Source of the DNA: Mesaphorura yosii
Taxonomy: Eukaryota; Arthropoda; Collembola; Poduromorpha; Tullbergiidae
Assembly: GCA_009869945.1 (NCBI GenBank)
Contig: WIXG01000680.1
Coordinates: forward strand, 1 to 27,230
Length of the DNA stretch: 27,230 bases
Direction of reading: 5' to 3'
Position numbers and translations under genes: made by a program. Below the pieces are notes generated by a model. That model was given only the letters and a program-made list of their open reading frames with translations, did no database searches and was not told the origin of the DNA. Below, piece after piece: positions 17,977 through 27,230 of the stretch (position 1 is its first letter; every line of letters begins with the position of its first letter).

Positions 17977-19220
17977 GAGTCCAACTTTGTGATCAAGGAT
18001 CACGTTCTGAGTTGCAAGTTAAATTTTTACCAGACAGTGGTTCAAGTACAGCGTGAATTCTTACGAGAGCCGCTTCTTGCTGCAAAGAGTCCATAGCAAA
18101 TGCTCCTTCTTGTCTAGAGAAGAGGGGCGGAAACAGTGAGTACTTGCTCGTCAAGCATTATCACACACTTGCTGACGGTTTCTCTTGGCTCCAAGCCTTT
18201 GGTCAGTTCACCGACACTGAAAATGTGGACGCTGCGGACCCACTGCAGCAGCAGGCGCGTTGGTGCTGACCTGGTTTGGTGGCTCAAACTGCTCCTGGTT
18301 GTCGTAAGGGCTTGAAGCTACTTACTCTCCCCTTCCGTCTTTTGCTTGAGTTTATCCGCATGACAAGCGTCTCGAGTCCGAACTTTCTATGACCACAAAA
18401 TCCCCCGGAACCATCGACAACTGGAAGCAGGGAACACTTGACGTCGTTCAGAAGTCAAGACTCAACTCTACAATTGCAAACGCAATCCGTGAGCTTGTGT
18501 TTGGTCAAAGGGACTGCTACCCGACACGGCGTCTCCTTCTCGGCCGTCGTATACGGAGCTCTGGCGGGCGGACTGAGGGCCGCCCTTGTCACAAAGTACG
18601 ATGTGAGCACAATTCCAGATTTTGTGCGGTTCCCAGTCCCTTTCCCTGTTCCTCATCACCAGGACCCGCAAGAGAACGTGAGTTGTAACTAACCACTTTT
18701 AAGTTTTAGGGTGGTTTCTATAGTTATTATTGTGTTACTGTGTTTTTTCTCAGCTGCGTGATGTCTGTCACTCTCCCGGTGGGTGAACCTGACCCAATCC
18801 GTCGCCTCAGGAACTGTGATGCAATGTTAAGGGAACGGAAGGCCTCCGTCGAGGCTCTGCTCATGTTTTGGTTGTTCCGATTCATGGCGCTCTCATCGTA
18901 CGTATTTGCGCACAAGCCCAGCCCTGACCATGCCATGACCGACCCCAGCCATGATGGTGTCCTACTTGCCTGGACCGTCAGCTGTAGTCTCACTAGGCGG
19001 ACACCGCGTAGTAGGAATGAACATTAGCATGAGTGCTGTCACAGCTCCACTCTGCATTCTATTTCTCTCGTACGCTGGAGTCCTGGAATAGACATGTGCT
19101 GGTGACACGCGTGTGTTTACGGAGGAAGAGCTCAACCGCTTGAGTCCATGATTCGAGAAGAGTTTGAGATTCTTGGGCGCATGGGGTCAGAGAAGGACAC
19201 CGCAAACGCAGACAATAATG
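17977..19220 (+). pseudogene. Decayed, 5'-truncated WS/DGAT-like acyltransferase copy
   Basis: Similarity to acyltransferase A begins abruptly at GAGTCCAACTTT (17977) and continues to about 19220. The N-terminal 130 residues or so are missing. Lesions include TAG at 18094-18096 where Trp is expected, several frame changes between 18110 and 18440, and TAG at 19088-19090 in LEW. The catalytic motif is altered: HHHSLADG reads HYHTLADG (18156-18179), so the first His of HHxxxDG is Tyr. The intron (18678-18753) remains at the same place as in both functional paralogues, so the copy arose from DNA duplication, not from retrotransposition. The downstream part (TLPVGEPDP, RERKAS, FLSYAGVLE) is still easy to read, so decay is fairly recent. 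Confidence 0.88.
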
Positions 19221-19597
19221 TTGTTTGCATTTTAGTGAGATTTTAATCAAATCACTTTTAGTAGAAACTAAATTAATTTCAATCCTGTGGGGAGAATGAG
19301 TATAGTCAGAATTATAAAATACAATAATTGCTTGTTTAATTTGCTCTGGAATGACGCGCTTGATTTTTTTTGTCGAAGAACTGAGCTCTGGGAAACAATA
19401 AATTGCGGGCTCTATATCCTCCAATCTCCTGAGAAGAAGACGGATCATGAAGAAATTATTTATGTGTGAACCAAAACTTAATTTCATGTCTTCCTTTGAA
19501 ATTAAAACCACTCAAGGAGTAGCGCAGCTATTGACTGCTCAGTAGTTCGCAACTAATTGTGTAACTAAACACATTGTGTTCACTTGGTCGCTGTAGA
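19221..19597. other. Spacer before acyltransferase B
   Basis: No gene was recognised. The minus-strand open frame over 19059-19511 overlaps the pseudogene tail and has no protein-like features. Confidence 0.5.
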
Positions 19598-21158
19598 ATG
19601 GCTTCACGTCATCGTAATAAAGAACCCGTCGAACCCACAAAATATTTGTATTCACCATGGACGGTTTTGGTATTTTCTCTGCTCCTTTCCATCTCCTTGC
19701 TCCCCATCCTCATTTACCGCTGGCTCTTGTCTCGAGTCGCCAGACCATTGTTTCGCTCTGACTTGTCCCATTTGCTACGATCCCATGGCTCACTACTTTT
19801 ACGGGACGCTGTGCACAAAGAACCAGGGCTGAACCTTGTCGGCTCTGCCCACATTCAAGGGAGCCTGGATTTTGACGCACTCAAGGCACGGGGTTGCGAT
19901 GGACTTTTGTACGCCAAGAAAAGGGACAGACTCGTCTACCCGGAGCTCCAGTCATACTGTGTCAAGTGGGGTGGGTACTTCTTCTGGAAACCAGAGACGG
20001 ACTTTAAGTTGGAGGAACACGTCCGTGTTGTGCACATAGAACCGGGAGAAGAGAAAGACATGGCATTGTTTCTCGTCCAGTACAGAAAGGAGCCGCTGCC
20101 TCCGTACAGAGCTCCGTGGGAGGTGCTTCTTTTTGACGCAGGAAGTTCGTATCACATAGTCTTCAAGATTCATCACTCTTTGGCTGACGGTTTTGCTCTT
20201 TTGAACACTGCAAATGAAGTGGCAGATATGGGGAGTCCTGCAGTGTACGTGGATCCTTCCACGTACGGGCAGTTGAACGGGGGCTGGCTAAGCGTCCTCA
20301 GCCTTCCACTTAGAGCACTGCTCCAAATATTTCGGACGGTCACCCAGAAGACTTCGCTGCCACCATGGCCTCCACAGGTTGGGGGTATAGCAGAAGGAAA
20401 GCCACACATTTCTGCAGAAAAAATGCAACACATCCAATTCGAGAAAATCAAAAGAATTGCCACACAACACTCTGTCTGCACCATGGCGGTTCTTTTTGAG
20501 GCATTGACTGGTGCTCTGCGAGCCCACTTTATTGCCAAGTATGGACCGCACGGGCTCCCGAGCTACATTGCCTTCCCACAGCCAGTGCCAGTGCCACGAC
20601 ATCCGGACGGTCTCTGCTGCACATTGTGAGTGTCTAATTTATTTTTACAGAACACTCCAAACATTATTTGACTCATTTCGTTATTTAAATTTTTTGTTCT
20701 TTTTCTCGTATTTTAGTTGTGCAGTCACCATTCGACTCCCAATTGGAGAGTCCGACCCTTGCGCTAGACTCCAAGCTATTGACACTCTCATACAAACACT
20801 CAAACACTCATTAGAAAGTCGGATTCATTTCATTTTGTTACAGATTGGAGCTCTGCTCCCAACCGCGCTTTCATTTCTGTTCTGGACAGATTATTTTGTG
20901 ACAACGTCCATTATTGCTGGACCTTTGAAACCAGTCACAATTCTTGGGAGCACTGTCCTTGATTTTGGTTTCCAAATAGGAGCAGATCCATGTACGTTCT
21001 TTCTTTCCATGTTCTCATACAATGGGAGTCTCAAGTGGTCCGTGTCTGGAGACCCATGCGTCTTTACTCAAGAGGAACTGGGCGCCATCAACGAAGGAAT
21101 CGGGCATGAGTTTGAAGTGCTCCTGAATCAAAGTTCAATTCCTTGTGATTTCCCTTGA
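19598..21158 (+). CDS. WS/DGAT-like O-acyltransferase B
   Basis: Two exons, 19598-20625 and 20717-21158, with a 91-base intron at the same position as in acyltransferase A, give 489 residues. The first in-frame ATG is at 19598 (MASRHRNKEP). A membrane segment follows at about residues 23-44 (VLVFSLLLSISLLPILIY). The catalytic HHSLADG is at 192-198. The C-terminal DUF1298-like domain carries TSIIAGPLKPVTILGS. It has many residues in common with acyltransferase A (RSDLSHLLR, DAVHKEP, YPELQSYCVKWGGYFFWKPE), so the two are duplicates. Expected role: esterification of acyl-CoA to fatty alcohol or diacylglycerol at the endoplasmic reticulum; acceptor unknown. It is shorter at the C-terminus than copy A, which carries an extra polar tail. 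Poly(A) signal at 21224-21229. Confidence 0.9.
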
Positions 21159-21223
21159 AGTGACATTCTTGATTAAACTTAGTTTTAAAAAGCTTAGCCC
21201 GACCAAATAATGTTGGAACAATG

Positions 21224-21229
21224 AATAAA
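21224..21229 (+). terminator. Poly(A) signal of acyltransferase B
   Basis: AATAAA, 66 bases after the stop codon, same strand. Confidence 0.65.
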
Positions 21230-21309
21230 AGATTAATTTGTGATTTGCAAATACTTTATGAAGTAGAGCAGGAGGGCAAAATTTATGGAGTAGGGCGGAG
21301 GGAGAAAAA

Positions 21310-22858
21310 GTGCCCACCTGTGGGCCGTACCTGTCCAAACACAGTGTCATATTCGTCCTTGCCATTGCCACAACAGCCGATCCAAATCCTTGGACTTGGA
21401 AGAGCAATGCCGCCCAATTTGGGCTGCACAGTCTGGGGCGCGGCGATGCCTTTAACAGAAGCGAATTTGGACCGCTGCAGCTTCCGGTTGTGTTCGTGGA
21501 TACCCTATCGGCTCAATGGCGGCTACTTTGCATTCTGTGCGCAGACCCCTTCGAACCATCACCCGAGCCGAAGCTGATTCAGGCTGGACTAATCCAAAGT
21601 GCCCACCGCGCATGGAACAGCGTGGGGCACGGCTCTGTGGCGTACCTGAGCAGGATTGGCTACCGTGCGGTTAGTCATGCGGAGAGTATGGGTACGCTTT
21701 CCACACGACGCTGGAGGCGCGCGCGTGGTTCCGGTACCACGCGGACACGTCCGCGGCCGACGTCATGCTGGGAATTCTGATCAAGAAGTTAAACTTCACC
21801 ATCGTACGCGAACCCTGGGACGGAACCCCCTCGGAAGCTATTCGGGGATTTATTTGTCCCCGGGGGACGATCTGCCCAAATCGCACGCGTATGGTTGCCA
21901 AATCGTGCTAACGGACAAGCTGCAGGAGTATTTCCTGTACTACAGAGCACACGCCCTCATTCCTGCCACTGGATGGGATTTCTTCACACATCCTTTCGAT
22001 GGCTACATTTGGGCAGCCATCGCAACCACCTCTGCGGCACTTGCACTCTTACACCGGAAACTCTCGTATGGGGTGGACGTAATATGGGCGGTGCTCGGGC
22101 TTCCGTTCGAGGATCAACGCAAATGGCGACGGAGCAAGCTGATTTCCTCCCTCCTGGTCGCCATGATTGTCCTGAACTGCGGCTACTTGAGCGTCATCAT
22201 CCCCAATCAGGAGCCGGACATTGAAAATGCAACCCAACTGTTTCGAGAGGGATTCAGATTCATAAGCGCCGATGGGAACACGACAGACTACTCGGATTAT
22301 TACAGCCACGAATTCGAAAGGTGGGGCATCGGGAGGAAGCCCAAGGATAACGTGCATCAAGTTCCCAAGGATGACTGCGCCTTCACCCACACTCCCGCCT
22401 GCACTGCAAGATGGGCGGGAAAGGCGACCGGGTTGCTGTACGGGCGAATTGTGAGGCAGGAGCTGCTCAAGATTCAGCCAGTCACGCTTCAGGAAAAGTG
22501 CCACCGCGTGCGGGCGCCTTGGCGGGAATACTGAGTCACTTTTTACGAACAAGGGCCCCTTGCTAACGTCATCTATCGTATCCATCATGCACTGCTTGCA
22601 GGAGGGGTTGACGTGCGCTGGGATCTGCTGAACCGTGAGGGGGCACTCGTGGCTGCATGGAGGAGCTCCAGCTGGCGACACTACAAGGAGCCTCCCAATC
22701 TGGACTTTGACACGCCCCTGCTGGTCATTTCCATACTTAGCCCTGATTGCTATGTACTGGGGTGTTTTGGGGGGAAATTTTGTTTGGGAGGATCGCGCGC
22801 TTCTGCAGGGCGGGAATTTGCCGAGCTGAACGAGTGGAAGTCCATGTGGCTGAAATGA
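21310..22858 (+). pseudogene. Ionotropic-receptor (IR)-like gene with several frame lesions
   Basis: Segments of a divergent ionotropic glutamate-receptor-like chemoreceptor are readable in order. They are: an N-terminal domain (VIFVLAIATTADPNPW), a ligand-binding part (MLGILIKKLNFTIVREPWDG), TM1 (GYIWAAIATTSAALALL), the pore loop (VDVIWAVLGLPF), TM2 (LISSLLVAMIVLNCGYLS), the S2 part, and a TM3-like YLALIAMYWGVLGG. The frame changes near 21670-21690 and 21838-21846, meets TGA at 22532-22534 (probably a lost Trp codon, since reading resumes as VTFYEQGPLANVIY), and shifts again near 22735. No introns or splice sites explain these. Intact relatives are ligand-gated cation channels of sensory neurons. 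The 5' end is not defined. The frame ends at TGA 22858 with AATAAA at 22909-22914. It is either a young pseudogene or an error-prone assembly patch. Confidence 0.72.
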
Positions 22859-22908
22859 ACGAAAAGGTGTTCATTTTATCTAAAAGTACGAAACGCGATG
22901 AAAATTTT

Positions 22909-22914
22909 AATAAA
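22909..22914 (+). terminator. Poly(A) signal of the IR-like gene
   Basis: AATAAA, 50 bases past the final stop of the IR-like frame; only about 110 bases separate it from the converging 3' end of the kinase gene. Confidence 0.55.
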
Positions 22915-23026
22915 TTCCTTCGTCGCTAATAAGAATGGAGAGAAATACTACAATTCTAGCGTCACTCGCCCGCTTTGCGGACATCATTTGGCGCTAGCCG
23001 CTAGCTTCGTTTTGCGCTAGCCGTTC

Positions 23027-26000
23027 TTAGTGCCCAGGCGCGACCAGGTGGGTGACACTGCGGTCAAGTCCCTCGAAATGCTCGTGCAGCTCCTGAAAGG
23101 TCGGCCGTTGGTCGGGGTCCAGTCGCTGACAGTGTGACATTCGCTCGTATCTAAATCAACAAATCAAAGTGTGAAGTTGAAGTTTCGTAATTCGTATCTA
23201 AATCAGCTCACGAAACCGGAAATTGCATTCAGGGTTTTATGCATACGCATACGCACATGTCGTCCGTTGCGAGTCTCACTTCAAAGTCGCCTTGACTCTT
23301 GCCCTGGCTGTGGCTGTGGCCGCTTTGAGGGTCGAGGTTCGGAACTGTCGGCATGGGCAGCCCCTCTCCGCGTTTCAGGGCTTCGAGCATTCCTTCCATC
23401 CCGTCTGCCGCCCACGGGTCGTCGCCTAGAGTAAACAGCTCCCAAAGCAGCACTCCAAAGCTGTACACGTCAGATTTGACTGAAAACTCGCAGCGCTCCA
23501 GACACTCGGGCGCCGTCGACCACCAGGGTTTTCTCACCTGAAGCGGGAATAAGATTTGCACTTAATCTTTGCACTAAGGTACATGGTTTTGCTCGGAGTT
23601 TACCTGCGATGAGCCTACGTACGTGGGGCTCGCGTCGGTGATCTGATGCGACATCCCAAAATCGGAAATTTTTGCGGTGAGCGACGGCTCCTTCAGCAGC
23701 ACGTTCCTTGCCGCTACGTCGCCATGGACGACTTGCTTCGATTCAAGGAAGAGGAGCCCCGCAAGGATTTGAAGGGTCCAGTTCAGGAGGCCCATTTCGC
23801 CAACATTCGCCAGGCACAGTTCGTTGGCCGACACAACGTAATTCTCAGCACGATTTGCTTCCGGTTGTTGCGCAGGTATGTTTTGAGGTCCCCAAATTCG
23901 CAGTACTCGAAAACGATGGACAGTTGACCTGGCCATGAAGCACGTGGCACTTTGTCAAGTAGTTAAGGCAACTAGGTAGTGAACATTTGGTTGAGTGTGT
24001 GGCAGACTTACGCTTGCCGACCCTTGCAGTGTGTGCGCCAAGCAATTCGACAACGTTGCCATGGTGTCCGAGGTGGATGCGCAGCTTGAGTTCGTACATG
24101 GACGCTTTGAACTCGGCAACGCTCAGAAACGGAATGTTTTTCTTGACGGCTGTAGCCACTGCGCCGGCTTCCCGTCCGGCCCCGGCTTTGTGCAGGGTTG
24201 CGTGGTACACTCTCCCAAACTGACCCTTCCCCATCAACGCACCTCCACCCAGAAAACCAAGAAATTCTGCAAAGCAGCCCCTTGCCTTTACCCCTCCCGC
24301 CCATACTTACCGTTTCGCAGCTCCTTCTTGCCAATTTCCTTCTCAACGTCGTACGGCAGGTCCCACGCAGACGCGGGACGACGTCCCTCCCCGCCACTGC
24401 CATTCCCTTTAAAAAACTCGTGAATCTCCTCGTCGTTTAGATTCCGCCATCGGTCCTTCATCACCCACAGGGCGACGCAGAAGACTGTCAGGCAGAGCAA
24501 CAAGACGCCACCCAGGGTACCGCCACCCGCTATGGCGTACTGAGCGTAGTCCGCAGGAGGCAGCACGCCTCGCAGGTAAAACGTTTTCAACTCCGATGTC
24601 CCAGGTCGGTCCTGAACTGCCAAGCACGTGACCTTGTACACGCGGCCAAGGGCCACCCTTGCCGCGGTTAGACGGATCTCTTCGGTCGCGTTGTCGCTGA
24701 TGATGATGATTGTCACGCCAAACCCATCGGCTTCAGCACCAGCGGTCGGAAGACCATGCCAGGAAAGTCGAGGGATTGGCACTCCTTCGGCTCTGCAAGT
24801 AACGCTGGTGTTGCCGCCCCCTGCCCCAGCGACAGCTTCGACATCCTCCATGCTGCCGTTCACAAATCGAAGCGTCGGCTCTGTGTTCGGGAAGCAGTGA
24901 AGTAAAATTTTTTGCGGTGGGCACAATGGAATCGAACCACGAACCTCTGACAGTCACGCGGCTGCTCTTATTGACCCAACCGAAGCTCCAGCGCAGTGGT
25001 GCCGAGCATACGATCTCAAAGACAGTCGTGTCGTTGAGCCTTACAGTGGTAACCAAATATCCTGTCGTTAGGTTCCTCACCCGGCCCAAATCCAGCGCGA
25101 ATTGGTCGTCCGAAACATCCACAATTTCCTCCGTCGCCGTCACCGTGACCCGGCCGTCCGCTTCCGCCTCCGCAGCTCGCCGTCTCAGGACAAAGTGGAA
25201 GCCGAAAGCGAAGAAGTAATTCGCGCCGAAGCAGCGCAGCTGAACCTCTTCCCCGACGTACAGGATGGGGTGGGGGAGGGGGCAGAGGATCAACATGCTG
25301 TTCTCGAGCTGCAGCTGCTGCGCGTCCTCGTTGACATCTGTGACAAAACAAAAGGGTTCGGGGTAGCCATGGCGGCCTTCAGAATCAGAATTTGGTTTCC
25401 ATGGTAACTAAACTTACGTAAGGAGTTGTGCTGGCTGCGGCTGGCGTTTTCCATACCGTCGTGGTCGCAGAGATTCAGCACGGACGAGAAGTAATGCACG
25501 GTCACTGAGGCTTCGTGGTCACTATCGCCACAATACACGACCCCTGAGCCGCCATCAGCGGACAGATCGGAGCCTCTTACGCATCGGGATGTGTTCTGGT
25601 TCTGGGCGACTACTGCGACTTGGCGGACGCAGTCGCTCTGCCGCCACAGCATCCTGCACTCAGCGGGGGAAAAGCATTCGTGGACCCGCAGTTCTACGTC
25701 CTGCTCGTGGTCGAGGCCCTCTCAACAAATCAGGCTCGGCTCCTTCTGAAAAACTGCCCTGATCCTGCAGCCCCCCGAAGTGTTTCCTACGCCCGCAACC
25801 AGCGAGTCGGCGTCCTCGAATTTCCCAGCCAACGGGACCTTTATTGCCTCGAACCGCAGCATGCCTGAGCCGTCTGCCTCTGCACTCACGTCAAGCCTCG
25901 TCGACAAACGCCTCCCGCCTTGAGGGTCTGGCGCCGCTTCCCTGCATATTTGCTCGGTTTTATTGCGCGCGATTGCGTGGCTGCCTAGATATTGAGTTGA

Positions 26001-26474
26001 CTTCTGAAACCAAATGTCCGAGTAGAATCGAAATGTCGACGTCTGCCACAAGTTTTGCACGAAGCGGTAGTCATCCAGCCAACTACGCCGCCCCTGAAAC
26101 GCAGTCGACAGTCAATTCAAATTCAACTGGCTCAATGTCGCATTCAGGGGATGGATGGTGAAGAGCGAAGGGCTTACAGCACTTAGGGACATGGAGCTGA
26201 ACCCCTTCAGGGCCCACTCGACGGGGTAGTACGCCATGCACCCAATACGAAGGAATATCACATTGGTTGGAAGGAGGGCAACTTGACCCTGGTGTAGAGT
26301 CTGTCGAAAAATGCCGCCGGAGTTGAGTTTCGCAAGCAGTGTGATCTGCGGGTAGGTCACGGTCGCAGTGCCCTGATCGCCCCCGACAACAGCATTCCCA
26401 GCTCCAGCGGTATCGCTTACATGGAAACTTGTTCCTATGGCACACAGGACATGGACAACCAGTCGAAAATCCAT
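23027..26474 (-). CDS. Ig-domain receptor tyrosine kinase 1, with one in-frame TGA and one frameshift
   Basis: Eight exons: 26474-26178, 26093-25418, 25337-24945, 24880-24311, 24242-24012, 23928-23604, 23537-23257 and 23150-23027. Introns are 64-106 bases with matching phases, about 965 residues. In order: signal peptide (MDFRLVVHVLCAIG), an Ig-like extracellular region with many Cys and N-glycosylation sites, a membrane span at about residues 570-595 (GGVLLLCLTVFCVALWV), then the kinase. Kinase motifs: glycine loop GKGQFGRV, VATAVKK, hinge VFEYCEFGDL, catalytic loop HGDVAARN (Gly for the usual Arg of HRD), DFG, APE, and SDVYSFGVLLWELFTLG. It resembles VEGFR/PDGFR/torso-type receptors; the subfamily is not settled. 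Lesions: TGA at 25724-25722 and a net one-base loss near 23855-23872 in exon 6. It would signal growth-factor binding at the cell surface if intact. An upstream ATG at 26501 is also in frame. Confidence 0.83.
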
Positions 26475-26758
26475 TCCCAAGTACTGCTGCGCAGTTGACA
26501 TAGCAACACTGCCCGATTAACTGAGCAAATGAGACAATGACAGGACAGCCACGTCCCCCGAGTCCCATCGCATGCGTCCAAGGTCTTGCGCCTACGCCAT
26601 CTTCGCTAATTAAATTAATTAAATTAATCAAATTATCATGGATGTGCGAAGCCCGACTCGACTCGACTCAACAGTCGAATGACAAATGTCCACATTCGCA
26701 AACACCCGAATCGCAAATCAGTTTTGCTGTCAGTGTCAGTGTCAAGGTTACGAGCTTG
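26475..26758. promoter_or_regulatory. Divergent promoter region between two receptor kinase paralogues
   Basis: About 285 bases separate the two start codons. The region includes three tandem copies of a 9-base TAATTAAAT unit (about 26608-26634), an AT-rich homeodomain-like patch, a CGACTCGACTCGACTC run, and two TCAGTG initiator-like sites (about 26730-26741) just before the plus-strand ATG. Confidence 0.45.
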
Positions 26759-27025
26759 ATGATGGTCGCGGTCGCTGCAACCTTTGCGTTGACTCTCACC
26801 CTAATCGCCGGTTTAGCAGGATTAAGGGGCAGGGGAGGCTCCGTTTCGGACACGTTGTATCCGGAAGTAATCTTGGAGGCCGGCCTGGGTCGCGGTGGAA
26901 CATTTACGCAGCCACTTTACAGCGACCAGGTGGCTATGGTGTCCGCCAACGCTTCTTTCATTAAACTGGGTTGCTCCGCCCACTACCCAGTCGAGTGGGA
27001 TCTCCCCGACTACTTCTCCTTGGAC
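26759..27025 (+). CDS. First coding exon of receptor tyrosine kinase paralogue 2 (partial)
   Basis: ATG 26759 opens a signal peptide (MMVAVAATFALTLTLIAGLAG) followed by a mature N-terminus that aligns with exon 1 of the minus-strand receptor. Matching stretches are LYPEVILEAGL against TYPQITLLAKL, GGTFTQPLYSDQVAMVSANASF against GGIFRQTLHQGQVALLPTNVIF (shown in part), and LGCSAHYPVEW against IGCMAYYPVEW. The exon ends at donor GTAGGT (27026) in phase 0, the same phase as the paralogue's first donor. A possible acceptor is CCGTAG at 27106, but the sequence after it does not match the paralogue's second exon, so the next exon is probably outside the window. The kinase itself is not seen; its presence is inferred from the paralogy. 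Confidence 0.75.
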
Positions 27026-27106
27026 GTAGGTCGACAGTCGACTGAAAATTCCTCCTAAACAGTCGAATTGCCCCAATTTTGCTGATTTTTATTTCGTATT
27101 CCGTAG

Positions 27107-27230
27107 GCTGAAAGTACGTGCACTATGGGACAGGGTGGGGTAAAAAATGGAATAAATTCAAAATGGTGCAAAAAGGGGTAAAAATGACCATTTCTAAAAT
27201 TTGGTGAATATTTTTCTCCAAATTTTTTAT
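27107..27230. repeat. AT/G-rich sequence with repeated GGGGTAAAAA
   Basis: GGGGTAAAAAATGGAATAAATTCAAA and then GGGGTAAAAATGACC lie about 38 bases apart within the presumed intron of receptor 2. It looks like low-complexity or degenerate repeat DNA. Confidence 0.35.

Noticed and set aside
19059..19511. 150-codon minus-strand open frame
   Set aside because: It is antisense to the acyltransferase pseudogene tail at one end, with no start context, signal peptide or domain-like composition.
22049..22681. 210-codon minus-strand open frame
   Set aside because: It mirrors the codon pattern of the ionotropic-receptor-like sequence on the plus strand and shows no family features.
24925..24960. Minus-strand GGTTCGATTCC resembling a tRNA B box
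   Set aside because: It lies inside a 64-base intron of the kinase gene, the supposed T-stem pairs poorly, and no matching acceptor stem or anticodon arm exists upstream.
24917..25407. Plus-strand open frames across the kinase extracellular exons
   Set aside because: They are antisense to exons with matching splice phases and Ig-type Cys patterns, so they are shadows.
25722..25724. Selenocysteine at the in-frame TGA of the receptor kinase
   Set aside because: No selenoprotein family is involved, no SECIS-like element could be recognised, and a second lesion in the same gene favours nonsense mutation or error.

Overview
This window is nuclear DNA of a small-intron animal, almost certainly an arthropod. 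Most genes are split by short GT-AG introns (about 64-106 bp). The families present are animal or arthropod ones: a 7-TM gustatory-type receptor, an ionotropic receptor, Ig-domain receptor tyrosine kinases, an ELOVL elongase, an acyl-CoA delta-9 desaturase and a CRAL-TRIO protein. The mix of divergent chemoreceptors, animal WS/DGAT-type acyltransferases and a fungal-looking secreted aminopeptidase would fit a springtail (Collembola), but that placement is inference. No prokaryotic operon structure, CRISPR array, rRNA or tRNA gene was found.

Layout from left to right. 1-121: 56-bp tandem repeat. 470-839: dead carbonyl-reductase copy (+). 1770-2867: intact gustatory-type receptor (+), followed at 3454-3920 by a truncated, frameshifted paralogue. 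4622-5752: intronless secreted M28 aminopeptidase (-). About 6720-7418: unrecognised gene (+). 7502-8169: two-exon secreted protein with four cystine-knot modules (-). 8565-9378: unrecognised helical protein (-) with a frame lesion.

9512-21158 is a lipid neighbourhood: WS/DGAT-like acyltransferase A (+), delta-9 desaturase (-) and ELOVL elongase (+) in head-to-head arrangement, a CRAL-TRIO lipid-binding protein (+), a decayed WS/DGAT copy next to a 397-bp foldback element and G/C-hairpin tandem repeats, then WS/DGAT-like acyltransferase B (+). Together these could elongate, desaturate, carry and esterify fatty acyl groups, as needed for wax esters, storage neutral lipid or cuticular lipid. 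The families are clear from motifs; joint action is inference.

21310-22858 is a broken ionotropic-receptor gene (+). 23027-26474 is an eight-exon Ig-type receptor tyrosine kinase (-) with one in-frame TGA and one frameshift. 26759-27025 is the first exon of a second, paralogous receptor on the opposite strand, so the two share a roughly 285-bp divergent promoter region. Several genes carry one or two frame lesions while their neighbours are clean. Recent pseudogenes explain this, but assembly error cannot be excluded from the sequence alone.
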